DNA from: Coprococcus phoceensis | GTDB lineage: Bacteria; Bacillota; Clostridia; Lachnospirales; Lachnospiraceae | DNA length: 64,000 nucleotides | NCBI RefSeq assembly: GCF_900104635.1 | Contig: NZ_FNWC01000007.1 | Location: 1,773,421 to 1,837,420, forward strand | Direction: 5' to 3' | Part shown: one piece after another, positions 15,377-23,584 of the stretch | How the letters are laid out: the number at the start of each line of letters is the position of its first letter | Position numbering within the stretch: the stretch's first letter is position 1 | The notes under the pieces: model-generated | Told to the model about the DNA's origin: nothing | What the model saw: the letters and a program-made list of their open reading frames with translations, nothing else | Database searches by the model: none | Made by a program: the position numbers and the translations under genes

Positions 15377-15619
15377 TTAAACTTCATCATCATCACTGAA
15401 AAAATCGTCGTCGAAATCGTCTTCAAAGTCCTCTTCGAAGTCTTCCAAATAGTCTGGTGTAAAGAACTTATATACTGCGTAAGCGATTCCTGCAATTGCT
15501 GCCACTGCACCTACAATCGCCAAAACCCAAAGCAATGTGTTTTTCGCTTTTTCATCATCTTTTTTGTGCAGTAACTCATTTAATTTTGATGCTGCAATCA
15601 TATCTTCTAATTTATTCAT
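15377..15619 (-). CDS. Small single-pass membrane protein with acidic tail, 80 aa
   Basis: The product has a short N-terminal cytoplasmic helix (about 1-28), one membrane segment (about 30-52, NTLLWVLAIVGAVAAIAGIAY) and a C-terminal tail made almost wholly of Asp, Glu and Phe. The ATG at 15619 was preferred over an upstream start at 15700, because the extra 27 residues are unlike the rest and lie over a promoter-like sequence. Such small proteins with acidic tails are common in Lachnospiraceae and have no known function, from memory. It precedes pgsA on the same strand. Confidence 0.7.
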   Translation of the reverse strand: MNKLEDMIAASKLNELLHKKDDEKAKNTLLWVLAIVGAVAAIAGIAYAVYKFFTPDYLEDFEEDFEDDFDDDFFSDDDEV

Positions 15620-15670
15620 ATGTCCACGTCCTTTCCGACTTTCCTCAGAAGTCACTGTTCTCTTTTTCAC

Positions 15671-15679
15671 ATTATAACA
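15671..15679 (-). promoter_or_regulatory. Extended -10 promoter for the 80-aa gene
   Basis: TGTTATAAT on the minus strand combines a TGN extension with a perfect -10 hexamer about 50 bases before the start codon. No good -35 is visible, as expected for extended -10 promoters. Confidence 0.45.
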
Positions 15680-15729
15680 CTTACATACTGATATTACCAT
15701 ATGTAGATTCTATCATTTTATGCAAATCC

Positions 15730-17955
15730 TTATACTTTTTGTAATTTTGCAAATGTAGCAAACATCTTTTTCACACCGGCTGTATCAAACTGTACCGTGA
15801 CTTCATAGTCACGTCCGCCTTCTGTAATTCCAGTCACCAGTCCTTCTCCGAACTTCATATGTCTGACCCTGTCCCCCACATCATAAGACAGACCTTCCCC
15901 TTGCGTAACTGTAAACTGCTGCTTCGGTTTCTGCATAGCAAATGCCTGTGTGCGGAATGCTTGTTTTGCCTGCATATATGCATTCTGCTTTGGAACTTCT
16001 TTCTCATCTTTTTCGATGAGATTGCCTGTGCTTAAAAGATTCACCGGAATCTCCTTTAAAAATCGAGACATCTTATTGTACTGCGTCTCTCCGCGCACCA
16101 TTCTTCTTCTCGCACAAGTCAGCGTCAGATTTTCTCTTGCTCTTGTAATTCCAACATAACAGAGTCTTCGCTCTTCCTCCACCTCAGTCGGATCATCGGA
16201 TGTGATTGTCATATAGCTTGGGAAAAGACCATCTTCCATTCCTGCAAGATACACTTCCGGAAATTCAAGACCTTTTGCACTGTGCAGTGTCATCAGGACC
16301 ACATAATCACTGTCTTCATCCAAACTGTCGATATCTGCGACAAGTGCAACTTCCTCTAAAAATCCGCTCAATGTCGGCATTTCATCTTCACAGGATTCCT
16401 CATAAGCTGCGATTTTATTCATCAATTCATCGATATTTTCGATTCTTGTCTCCGCTTCAATATCGCCCTCCGATTTCAGATCTTCGATATATCCTGTCAT
16501 ATCCAGAATTTTCTGCATAAGATCGCAGATAGACATGTTTTTTGCCTCACTTTTAAAATGTTCAATCAACGCCACAAATGACTCTAATTTACTCACACTT
16601 CTCCCAATATTTGGAATCAGATCCGCTGCTCGGAGTGTCTCGTAAAAACTTACTCCGCGCTCCAGTGCATTTTCCTGCACTCGGTTGATTGTCGTAAGCC
16701 CAATGCCACGTTTTGGCACATTGATAATTCTTCGGACCGCCAAATCATCTTTCCCATTGTCGATTGTTTTCAAATATGCAAGTAAATCTTTGATCTCTTT
16801 TCTTGCATAGAAATTAATGCCGCCCACAATTTTATACGGAATGTTGGCTGTTACAAATTTTTCTTCAAACATACGTGACTGCGCATTGGTGCGATACAAA
16901 ACAGCATGATCATTGTATGTGCGTATTCCGTTATTCACATGCTCTTTGATATCTCCCACAATGTATTCTGCCTCATCATATCCACTGTCGAACTGACTAA
17001 ATGCAATCTTATCCCCCTCACCATTTTCTGTCCAGAGTGATTTCTCCTTACGTCCAAAATTATTCTTGATCACCGCATTCGCCGCATTCAAAATATTACC
17101 TGTAGAACGATAATTCTGCTCCAGTTTGATCACTTTTGCATCTTCAAACACATGCTCAAAATTCAAAATATTTTTGATATTTGCCCCGCGGAATTTGTAA
17201 ATAGACTGGTCATCATCTCCTACCACGCAGAGATTTCTATATTTCTTTGCCAAAATCCGAATCAGCTCAAACTGCACCGTATTCGTATCCTGATACTCAT
17301 CTACCATAATATAGCGGAACCGCTCCTGATAATAATCGAGTACCTCCGGCTGTGTCTGAAACAGTTGTACTGTCTTCACGAGAAGATCATCAAAATCCAG
17401 TGCATTGTTTGCCCGCAGTTGTTTTTCATATTCTTTATATACCTTTGCGATCTTCTGCTTTCCGAAGTCCCCCGCCGCATTCAGTTCATATTCTTCCGGC
17501 GTGATCAGCTCATCCTTCGCCGAAGAAATCGCCGCCAAAAGGTTCCGCTCCTTATAGACTTTTGTATCAATCTGTAAATATTTGCAGACATCTTTCATAA
17601 GCGTCTTTTGATCATCCGCATCATAAATCGTAAAGCTAGTATCATATCCAAGTAAGTCAATATGTCTTCTCAATATCCGCACGCAGGTCGAATGAAACGT
17701 GCTCACCCAGATGCTCTCCGAGCCGAATCCGACAATCTGATCTACACGCTCACGCATCTCCCCTGCCGCTTTGTTCGTAAATGTAATCGCCAAAATGTTC
17801 CATGGATTGACTCCCTTTTCATCAATCAAATATGCGATGCGGTGTGTCAGCACTCTTGTCTTTCCCGAACCTGCTCCCGCGAGAATGAGAAGCGGCCCCT
17901 CTGTATGATAGACCGCTTCACGTTGTTCTTTATTCAATGTATCGTAAATGCTCAT
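15730..17955 (-). CDS. pcrA: ATP-dependent DNA helicase PcrA/UvrD
   Basis: Superfamily 1A 3'-5' helicase for nucleotide excision repair, replication restart and removal of RecA filaments. The 741-aa length is normal for PcrA. Seen motifs include the Q motif (LNKEQREAV), Walker A AGAGSGKT near residue 27, motif II DEYQDTN, QNYRS and the C-terminal VYLAGMEDGLFP and GITRARENL segments. The last ~60 residues form the Tudor-like domain that binds RNA polymerase (VGDRVRHMKFGEG). Its ATG overlaps the stop of the upstream DUF1648 gene by four bases, so the two are translationally coupled. Confidence 0.95.
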   Translation of the reverse strand: MSIYDTLNKEQREAVYHTEGPLLILAGAGSGKTRVLTHRIAYLIDEKGVNPWNILAITFTNKAAGEMRERVDQIVGFGSESIWVSTFHSTCVRILRRHIDLLGYDTSFTIYDADDQKTLMKDVCKYLQIDTKVYKERNLLAAISSAKDELITPEEYELNAAGDFGKQKIAKVYKEYEKQLRANNALDFDDLLVKTVQLFQTQPEVLDYYQERFRYIMVDEYQDTNTVQFELIRILAKKYRNLCVVGDDDQSIYKFRGANIKNILNFEHVFEDAKVIKLEQNYRSTGNILNAANAVIKNNFGRKEKSLWTENGEGDKIAFSQFDSGYDEAEYIVGDIKEHVNNGIRTYNDHAVLYRTNAQSRMFEEKFVTANIPYKIVGGINFYARKEIKDLLAYLKTIDNGKDDLAVRRIINVPKRGIGLTTINRVQENALERGVSFYETLRAADLIPNIGRSVSKLESFVALIEHFKSEAKNMSICDLMQKILDMTGYIEDLKSEGDIEAETRIENIDELMNKIAAYEESCEDEMPTLSGFLEEVALVADIDSLDEDSDYVVLMTLHSAKGLEFPEVYLAGMEDGLFPSYMTITSDDPTEVEEERRLCYVGITRARENLTLTCARRRMVRGETQYNKMSRFLKEIPVNLLSTGNLIEKDEKEVPKQNAYMQAKQAFRTQAFAMQKPKQQFTVTQGEGLSYDVGDRVRHMKFGEGLVTGITEGGRDYEVTVQFDTAGVKKMFATFAKLQKV

Positions 17956-18902
17956 AAACTCTCCTTCTTTATGTTCTGAATTCCCATTCTTTTTTCCACT
18001 TCTCTTAAAAATTCATCTCTTTTTACCGGCGAAATCAACATGATTTCATGCCGTCCGTTTACCGTGTAATCAATCTGAATCCTGCGAAGTGACATTGCTG
18101 CCGAAGACAATGGATTCCACGTCTTCTTTATATTGGTAATGCTCTCATATGGAATCCGTTCCGTTCCAAAAATATAGCACTGCACAAGTATGTAATCATT
18201 ATAGAGGGTATACCGCATAAAAACAAGAGGAATAAATATAAGCAATATCAAACTCAAAGTTCCGATGACCAGCCAGTTTGGCTTCCCTTCCATCACACTG
18301 TCTATTCCTATTTTTACCTCTATCGCTACCGGTATCAGAATCAATACCGCCAGCCAAAGATCGATTCTAGTCCGATAGGATACCGCCTCTTCTGCCTGCT
18401 CCTTTTCCTGTTTTGCATATGCCTTTTTCAGCTCTTTTTTTGGTGTTGTCTCTTTCCGGCTCTTGTAAATATACCAGATAAAAGGTGAAAATGTCAGAAT
18501 CAAAGACACTGGCAGGAACCATTTTCCAAGAGCTCTGCATGTCACCGAGCAAAACACCATATAGGCAAACATTAACATTAAAAATAGATTCATCAATACA
18601 ATAACCGGGTAAAGTCTTCCATAAGTTCTCTTCTCACTTTCACTGGCATTCTTTGAAATTCCGCTTGTACGGACAAAATAAGTAACAATGCTCATCATAC
18701 CGAGCAAAAACAATATAACAAAGAACAATAAAATCAGAGATGTCTTGTCTGACCAAATATCCACGTTTCCCACTTCATTGTAATGTTGTGGAATTTTTTC
18801 CGGAATTTTCTTCCAAAATATCAATGGCAAAACAATTGATGCAAATGCAATTCCCACCGTCACATATTGAATCTTTTGAAATATTTTCATTTTTTCGCTC
18901 AT
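17952..18902 (-). CDS. DUF1648-domain membrane protein
   Basis: 316-aa integral membrane protein with about seven hydrophobic segments. The N-terminal part carries the DUF1648 pattern, in which IPEKIPQHYNEVGNVDIWSD follows the first helix. This is the region shared with SdpI-type immunity proteins. The C-terminal ~85 residues after the last helix look like a PH-like cytoplasmic domain. The ATG at 18902 has CAGGAGGG upstream; the open frame runs 19 codons further. It overlaps pcrA (ATGA). The role is unknown; similarity to SdpI suggests envelope-stress or signalling function only weakly. Confidence 0.75.
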   Translation of the reverse strand: MSEKMKIFQKIQYVTVGIAFASIVLPLIFWKKIPEKIPQHYNEVGNVDIWSDKTSLILLFFVILFLLGMMSIVTYFVRTSGISKNASESEKRTYGRLYPVIVLMNLFLMLMFAYMVFCSVTCRALGKWFLPVSLILTFSPFIWYIYKSRKETTPKKELKKAYAKQEKEQAEEAVSYRTRIDLWLAVLILIPVAIEVKIGIDSVMEGKPNWLVIGTLSLILLIFIPLVFMRYTLYNDYILVQCYIFGTERIPYESITNIKKTWNPLSSAAMSLRRIQIDYTVNGRHEIMLISPVKRDEFLREVEKRMGIQNIKKESL

Positions 18903-18967
18903 ACGTTCTTCCCTCCTGCCAAAAATGGAATGTACTCTCGCACATTCCATTTTAAACATTATTCAAA

Positions 18968-20140
18968 TTACATTATGAAAGATGCTAACTGGAATAACCA
19001 GTTTGCTGCGATACCTGCCACAATACCACCGATTGTATGGCTGATGATTGCTTTTCCTGTAAGTTTGCTGCACTTCAAACTTGACATCATCGCAACATGA
19101 GTACTTAAGTATCCGCTCCAGCACATACACATTGCTGTAAATACTGCAACGTCATTCGCATGTGCTACACCGTCTGCTACCATCTTAGGTATCAATCCAA
19201 CAGCTGCTCCGGCCGCTCCTAATGCTGTGATTGGAACAGAGATTGCTGATGGTGAAGAGAAACCAAATAATGGAGATAAGATAAACTGCAATTTTTCTCC
19301 AATCCATGGCAACAATGCAACTCCCTCATAAGCAGCACCTGTGTAAACACCGTCTGCGGAAGGTCCATTTGTAAGCATCATTACAACTGTACAAATCGCA
19401 AGTACACCAGGAATAATTGCAAGACCTACATCCACACCATTCTTACCGCCGTCCAACAGTGCTTCCAATGCTCTCGCTCCAATTCCGCCATCTCTTATTT
19501 CTCTCTGCTCAAAGACATCTTTTTCACTTCCTTCTTCAAGCGGAATACAATATTCTGTCGTACCATATTCTTTCTTCGTAAACCAAATCATCATTCTTAC
19601 ACTGACAACACTACCGATAATTGCACCGATATTACCGATCAGAGCTGCAAATCCAAGATTCTCACCTGTTGGAGATGTAATACCGATCATTGATGTTGTA
19701 ACAATAAGACCCATACCGAATGCTGTACCTAAATTTGTCAGTGCCGGTAATTGATATTTTTTGAAATATTTTTTAAAGTTTGTGTCCTCTGCAAGTCCTA
19801 AAATTGCCGGGTTATCTGACAAGTACGTAGTCAAGACTCCCATTGAAGCTGCTCCAGGTAAATCATACACTGGTTTCATTAGGGGAGAAATTATTTTATT
19901 GATTAATGCAATCAAACCAAATTCTGAAAATAACCCAGATACGGCTCCTGCTATAACCGCAATCGCCATGATATAAAATACTGTTTCAAGAAGTAACTGA
20001 TAGGCTGTGTTCATCATCGTCTGCATCATGTTTACACCGCCCATTTTCGCCCCTATCAATCCAAAGAATGCAATAATCACTGCAAGAAAGATAAAGACTT
20101 CAAGGCTTACTGCCTTTTTCGTTTTTGTCGCTTTACTCAT
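18968..20140 (-). CDS. CD0519/CD1768-family membrane protein (nucleoside-recognition Gate domains)
   Basis: 390-aa polytopic membrane protein with about nine to ten helices and two Gate-type (nucleoside recognition) segments. The family is named from Clostridioides proteins CD0519 and CD1768, and relatives include SpmA/SpmB and YjiH-like proteins; I identify it from overall sequence appearance. The substrate is not known. It is divergent from a DUF1836 regulator at 20361, and their shared 220-bp interval carries repeated ACTATAG elements, so control by that regulator is likely. Confidence 0.72.
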   Translation of the reverse strand: MSKATKTKKAVSLEVFIFLAVIIAFFGLIGAKMGGVNMMQTMMNTAYQLLLETVFYIMAIAVIAGAVSGLFSEFGLIALINKIISPLMKPVYDLPGAASMGVLTTYLSDNPAILGLAEDTNFKKYFKKYQLPALTNLGTAFGMGLIVTTSMIGITSPTGENLGFAALIGNIGAIIGSVVSVRMMIWFTKKEYGTTEYCIPLEEGSEKDVFEQREIRDGGIGARALEALLDGGKNGVDVGLAIIPGVLAICTVVMMLTNGPSADGVYTGAAYEGVALLPWIGEKLQFILSPLFGFSSPSAISVPITALGAAGAAVGLIPKMVADGVAHANDVAVFTAMCMCWSGYLSTHVAMMSSLKCSKLTGKAIISHTIGGIVAGIAANWLFQLASFIM

Positions 20141-20187
20141 ATTTTATCCTCTCTTATTATATTATTTTTTCTATAGTTTTCTCCCTT

Positions 20188-20230
20188 ACTATAGATGTAA
20201 CCCTATAATAACATAGAGGTTATCTATAGT
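20188..20230. promoter_or_regulatory. Imperfect palindrome, candidate DUF1836 regulator operator
   Basis: Arms ACTATAGATGTAACC and GGTTATCTATAGT are inverted copies that differ by two extra bases in the left arm. The site is about 50 bases upstream of the membrane protein gene. A related ATATAGT/ACTATAT pair lies within the opposing promoter. Confidence 0.5.
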
Positions 20231-20311
20231 CAACAGGAACAATACGTTTTGTCAAAAAAATATCAATCCTTCCTTTTTTCTCCTTTTTTGCCAAAAGTTT
20301 TTTCAAAATAC

Positions 20312-20340
20312 TTGTCATATAGTTTCTATTACTATATAAT
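20312..20340 (+). promoter_or_regulatory. Promoter of the DUF1836 gene with operator-like spacer
   Basis: TTGTCA, a 17-base spacer and a perfect TATAAT lie 20 bases before the start codon. The spacer and -10 contain inverted ATATAGT and ACTATAT, matching the palindrome at 20188-20230, which points to autoregulation. Confidence 0.7.
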
Positions 20341-20360
20341 GCAATTATCGAGGTGATAAA

Positions 20361-20978
20361 ATGACAATTGATACGAATGATTTATTAAACAGTATTTTGG
20401 AAAGTATTTCCAGAATTGATTATGTAAAATCTATTGATATTCCTAATATCGATTTATATATGGATCAGGTTACCACTTTTATGGATAAGCAGATGGCTTC
20501 TTCCAAGCGCTATGAGGATGACAAGGTTCTTACTAAGACAATGATCAACAATTATGCCAAGAACAATCTGCTTCCTTCTCCGGAAAAGAAAAAGTATACA
20601 AAAGAACATCTTCTCGTTCTTACTTTTATCTATTATTTTAAAAGTTTCTTATCTATCAAAGATATCGAGATGCTTTTGAGACCGGTTACCGATCGGTACT
20701 TCCATACCGACAGCAAGCTGAACCTGACGCATATTTACGATGAGGTCTGTTCATTTGAAAAAGATCGCATTGATACTTTAAAAGAAGAGCTCAAGGCAAT
20801 GTATGCTTCCTCTTCTGAGACATTTTCAGAAGAGAACGAACAGGATCGTGAATTTTTACAATTGTTTTCTTTCATTTGCACACTCAGTTTCGATGTGTAT
20901 GTCAAGAAACAAATTATTGAAAAACTCATTGATTCTCTTCCTGAAAAATTTCCTAACTATTATGAGAAAAAAAAGTAG
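20361..20978 (+). CDS. DUF1836-domain protein, probable DNA-binding regulator
   Basis: 205-aa soluble protein. DUF1836 proteins are predicted to have an N-terminal winged helix of MerR type. Here the segment around residues 45-110, with MINNYAKNNLLPSPEKKKY and a following helix region that ends IKDIEMLLRP, fits that arrangement. The start has GAGGTG upstream. It is divergent from the CD0519-family membrane protein, and both share an interval with repeated ACTATAG elements. A specific local regulator is therefore the simplest reading. The stop codon lies inside the following terminator hairpin. Confidence 0.78.
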   Translation: MTIDTNDLLNSILESISRIDYVKSIDIPNIDLYMDQVTTFMDKQMASSKRYEDDKVLTKTMINNYAKNNLLPSPEKKKYTKEHLLVLTFIYYFKSFLSIKDIEMLLRPVTDRYFHTDSKLNLTHIYDEVCSFEKDRIDTLKEELKAMYASSSETFSEENEQDREFLQLFSFICTLSFDVYVKKQIIEKLIDSLPEKFPNYYEKKK

Positions 20979-21002
20979 AAGCTTCACACTTCTACTTTTT
21001 TT
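20967..21002. terminator. Bidirectional terminator
   Basis: AAGTAGAAG and CTTCTACTT arms flanked by A-run and T-run end the DUF1836 gene and the convergent DUF3810 gene. Confidence 0.75.
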
Positions 21003-22137
21003 ACTGCATAATTCTTTGATATCCAAGCATCAGATCTACTACTTTCCCATAGCTTTTTACGCCGTCAATTTGTCTGTTTGCCTTTAAGTAAATGTCATTT
21101 ACTCTGTCAGCCACTTCTGCTGTTATGCCATCGTACTTATCCCAAAATGAATTATTCGCCTGTAAATCTTTCAGCGCATTTATATTCAGGCGTTCACACA
21201 GTTCCTCATATTTTTCTGTATTTTCCCCGTAAAGGGCGTTTATCACATACAGCCATCCTGACAAAAATCCACTATATCTGAACTCTTCTGACTCCGATTT
21301 GATACAACTTAAATATGCAATAAAGTTCGCCTCATCCTCTGACATAAACCCTCTCAGATGAGACAATTCATGACACATCGTAAACGGGATATTATAGTCT
21401 GTCATATCCGCATTATAATTTGCCTCAATTGTAAATGGTGAATACACTCCTGTCAGATGCTGATATGACAAAATTTCCGATATCCAGACAGGTTTGGGAT
21501 TTGGATAATATCCTTCCAACACCGAATAGGTCTCTGCAAGATGTTCCATCGACCTTACCGCTTCTTTTTTCGTGTTCCCTTTCAACACAAAGATTCCCTC
21601 TTTCGTCCGCGGAACCGTATCTGCCAATTCATTGACTTCTTCCGTAAGATACTCAGCCAACTGAACCAATTCTTCCTGTGAGTATTCCGCATCCGTTATG
21701 CCCGCCTCCTCAGCAAAAGATGTTCTGTGATAATTGATCCCACAGGTCATTGTGTAGATAAAAAACAATCCTCCTACTAACAAGCATACCCACGAACTCC
21801 CTTTCAAAGCAATCGTGGATGCCTTTTCTGTTTTTCTGCAGATTCTGTAGATTCCCCTCATCACCCCAGCCGCCAGAACTACGAGCAGCACATAAAGCAA
21901 AATCTCAACAATCGAAAACGGAAACACAGAGCAGACTCTGCTGATAATTGTTACAAGTATTCTGTATATTGAAGTCGCATACCACTGCGCAAATCCATTC
22001 ACATTTCTTGCCAAAAACTGAAAGAATACTGCAAGTATAAGCAATAACAGCCCTGCTTTTAACCTTTCCACTGTGGAAAAAAGTGCATCACTTGACCTGA
22101 TGCACTTTTTCTTACTTCTCTTATTCTTCATCTTCAT
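21001..22137 (-). CDS. DUF3810-family membrane metalloprotease-like protein
   Basis: Membrane protein with three N-terminal helices (about residues 30-130) and a large domain carrying a zinc-protease HExxH motif, CHELSHLRGFMSEDEANF, where the second acidic group may be the third ligand. This is the DUF3810 arrangement; substrates are unknown. The start is uncertain. An ATG at 22137 lies within the end of the yerC-like gene with no clear ribosome site. The first ~35 codons from it also cover that gene's terminator hairpin at 22074-22111. A GTG at 22071 or a later codon may be the true start. Confidence 0.72.
   Translation of the reverse strand: MKMKNKRSKKKCIRSSDALFSTVERLKAGLLLLILAVFFQFLARNVNGFAQWYATSIYRILVTIISRVCSVFPFSIVEILLYVLLVVLAAGVMRGIYRICRKTEKASTIALKGSSWVCLLVGGLFFIYTMTCGINYHRTSFAEEAGITDAEYSQEELVQLAEYLTEEVNELADTVPRTKEGIFVLKGNTKKEAVRSMEHLAETYSVLEGYYPNPKPVWISEILSYQHLTGVYSPFTIEANYNADMTDYNIPFTMCHELSHLRGFMSEDEANFIAYLSCIKSESEEFRYSGFLSGWLYVINALYGENTEKYEELCERLNINALKDLQANNSFWDKYDGITAEVADRVNDIYLKANRQIDGVKSYGKVVDLMLGYQRIMQ
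22074..22111 (-). terminator. Terminator after the yerC-like gene, inside the DUF3810 frame
   Basis: AAGTGCATCA and TGATGCACTT form a 10-bp stem with a seven-base loop, followed on the minus strand by six T residues. It overlaps the N-terminal codons of the annotated DUF3810 frame. Confidence 0.75.
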
Positions 22138-22423
22138 CCAGACTGATTCGTTCAAATACCATATCATATCCGTCATTTCCATAGTTTAAAGAACGATTCA
22201 CACGGCTGATTGTGGCTGTCGATGCCCCTGTCTTTTCTGCAATCTCCAAATATGTCTTCTGTTCTCTGAGCATTTTGGCAACCTCAAACCGCTGTGACAA
22301 CGACAACAGCTCATTGATGGTACATATATCTTCAAAAAAAGTATAACATTCTTCCTTATCTTTTAAGCTCAAAATTGCTTCAAACAGATAATCGACTGCT
22401 TCTGTTCTAATTTTTTTACTCAT
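22121..22423 (-). CDS. YerC/YecD-family TrpR-like regulator
   Basis: 100-aa protein with the TrpR-type fold. A helical N terminus leads to a helix-turn-helix around residues 50-80 (YLEIAEKTGASTATISRVNR). YerC proteins of Firmicutes are annotated as TrpR-related, but the regulated genes and any ligand are not well established. It is followed by a terminator, so it may be transcribed alone or with the DUF3810 gene by read-through. Confidence 0.85.
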   Translation of the reverse strand: MSKKIRTEAVDYLFEAILSLKDKEECYTFFEDICTINELLSLSQRFEVAKMLREQKTYLEIAEKTGASTATISRVNRSLNYGNDGYDMVFERISLDEDEE

Positions 22424-22484
22424 TTTAAGTCTCCTTTATAGTGTTGTACTATTTTTATATTTTAGCACAGTAAACTCTTAAAGT

Positions 22485-23210
22485 CTAGTTTTTTTTGTAT
22501 CGATTCACATATGGTTTCAATTTTTCTAATGATGTTGTGACGATCAATTCTTCCGGAAAATGACATTCCGTCAAAATTTGTTCTGCTAAATTCAGTTTTC
22601 CCGCATCCAGATCCAAATGCGAATCACTTCCTGTTGTGATTGGAACCTCATATTTTTTACAATACTCCAACATAACTCGGATATTCTCATCCGCATTTTC
22701 TCTTTTATTATCTTCCCGCAGCGAGGAATTATTGACCTCTAGAAGTGTCCCTGTCTCCTTTGCAGTCTTGACAAGCACTTCATAGTCAATCGGAAAACGA
22801 GAATCATCCGGATGACCGATAATATTGATATACGGATTTTTCATCACATTTACATAGGCTCTCGTCACCGCTTCTTTTGTTCTTTCTCCACAAAAGCATG
22901 GCGTATGAATACTCGCAATGACAATATCAAGATGTTTTAAAAGCCCATCGCGCATATCTACTGTTCCCTCGCTGTCCATAATATTGAGCTCTGTTCCAAA
23001 AAGCATTTTGATCCCGTAACGCTCTCTTGGCACAATTTTCAAATTTTCAAAATAAAATATTCCGCAAGTTCCCGGCATCTTTGGCGCATGCTCCGTAAAT
23101 GCAATCGCTTCCATCCCATGTTCTCTCGCCATCTTCGCCATCTCTTGTATTGTGCTATATGCATGTCCACTTACAAGTGTATGGGAATGTGTATCTACTT
23201 TTATATTCAT
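22485..23210 (-). CDS. PHP-domain phosphatase (YcdX-like)
   Basis: 241-aa cytoplasmic metal-dependent phosphoesterase of the PHP family. Metal-binding signatures are visible: DTHSHT at the N terminus, the FTEHAP segment near residue 40, a conserved IIGHPDD near 140, and TGSDSHLD near the C terminus. It is closer to the YcdX/TTHA-type general phosphatases than to histidinol phosphatase HisK by length and motif set, and no his genes are nearby. The natural substrate is unknown. Confidence 0.82.
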   Translation of the reverse strand: MNIKVDTHSHTLVSGHAYSTIQEMAKMAREHGMEAIAFTEHAPKMPGTCGIFYFENLKIVPRERYGIKMLFGTELNIMDSEGTVDMRDGLLKHLDIVIASIHTPCFCGERTKEAVTRAYVNVMKNPYINIIGHPDDSRFPIDYEVLVKTAKETGTLLEVNNSSLREDNKRENADENIRVMLEYCKKYEVPITTGSDSHLDLDAGKLNLAEQILTECHFPEELIVTTSLEKLKPYVNRYKKN

Positions 23211-23300
23211 CTCAATCTTCCTTCTTTCTGCATAGAATCTTTGTATTTACATATCCTAAGCTTATATCTTACCACATTTTTTATAAAAAGGAGACTTATT

Positions 23301-23501
23301 ATGGCTGATAATAAAAAAAATCAAAAAATCATTGATTCTTACGACTATCTGGCAAACGCCGCTTCTACACAGGACTGTACCGGTCTTATTCCCGCAGCTC
23401 CGACAAGTAGAGCTGAGTTGGAATCCTATGAGGATATCTATCACTACGAACCGCCAAAGGTAAAAGTAAAGACACCGGATTCCGAACAGCCACCAAAATA
23501 G
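23301..23501 (+). CDS. Small hypothetical protein, 66 aa
   Basis: The ATG at 23301 follows AAAAGGAG by seven bases. The protein is hydrophilic, rich in Lys, Asp and Pro in its C-terminal third, with no membrane segment. The frame is open upstream, but those codons are antisense to the PHP gene. I do not recognise it. A hairpin with CTGATT and AATCAG arms follows near 23530-23562. Confidence 0.55.
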   Translation: MADNKKNQKIIDSYDYLANAASTQDCTGLIPAAPTSRAELESYEDIYHYEPPKVKVKTPDSEQPPK

Positions 23502-23584
23502 TCATTGTTCTCTGCTAATGGTACACATTCTGATTTTTCTCATATATTTATAGAAGAATCAGATTTGATCATCAGGAGGATATT

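Noticed and set aside
23502..23584. Possible TPP riboswitch before the NMT1-like binding protein
   Set aside because: The CTGAGA core is absent; only an AT-rich hairpin is seen.
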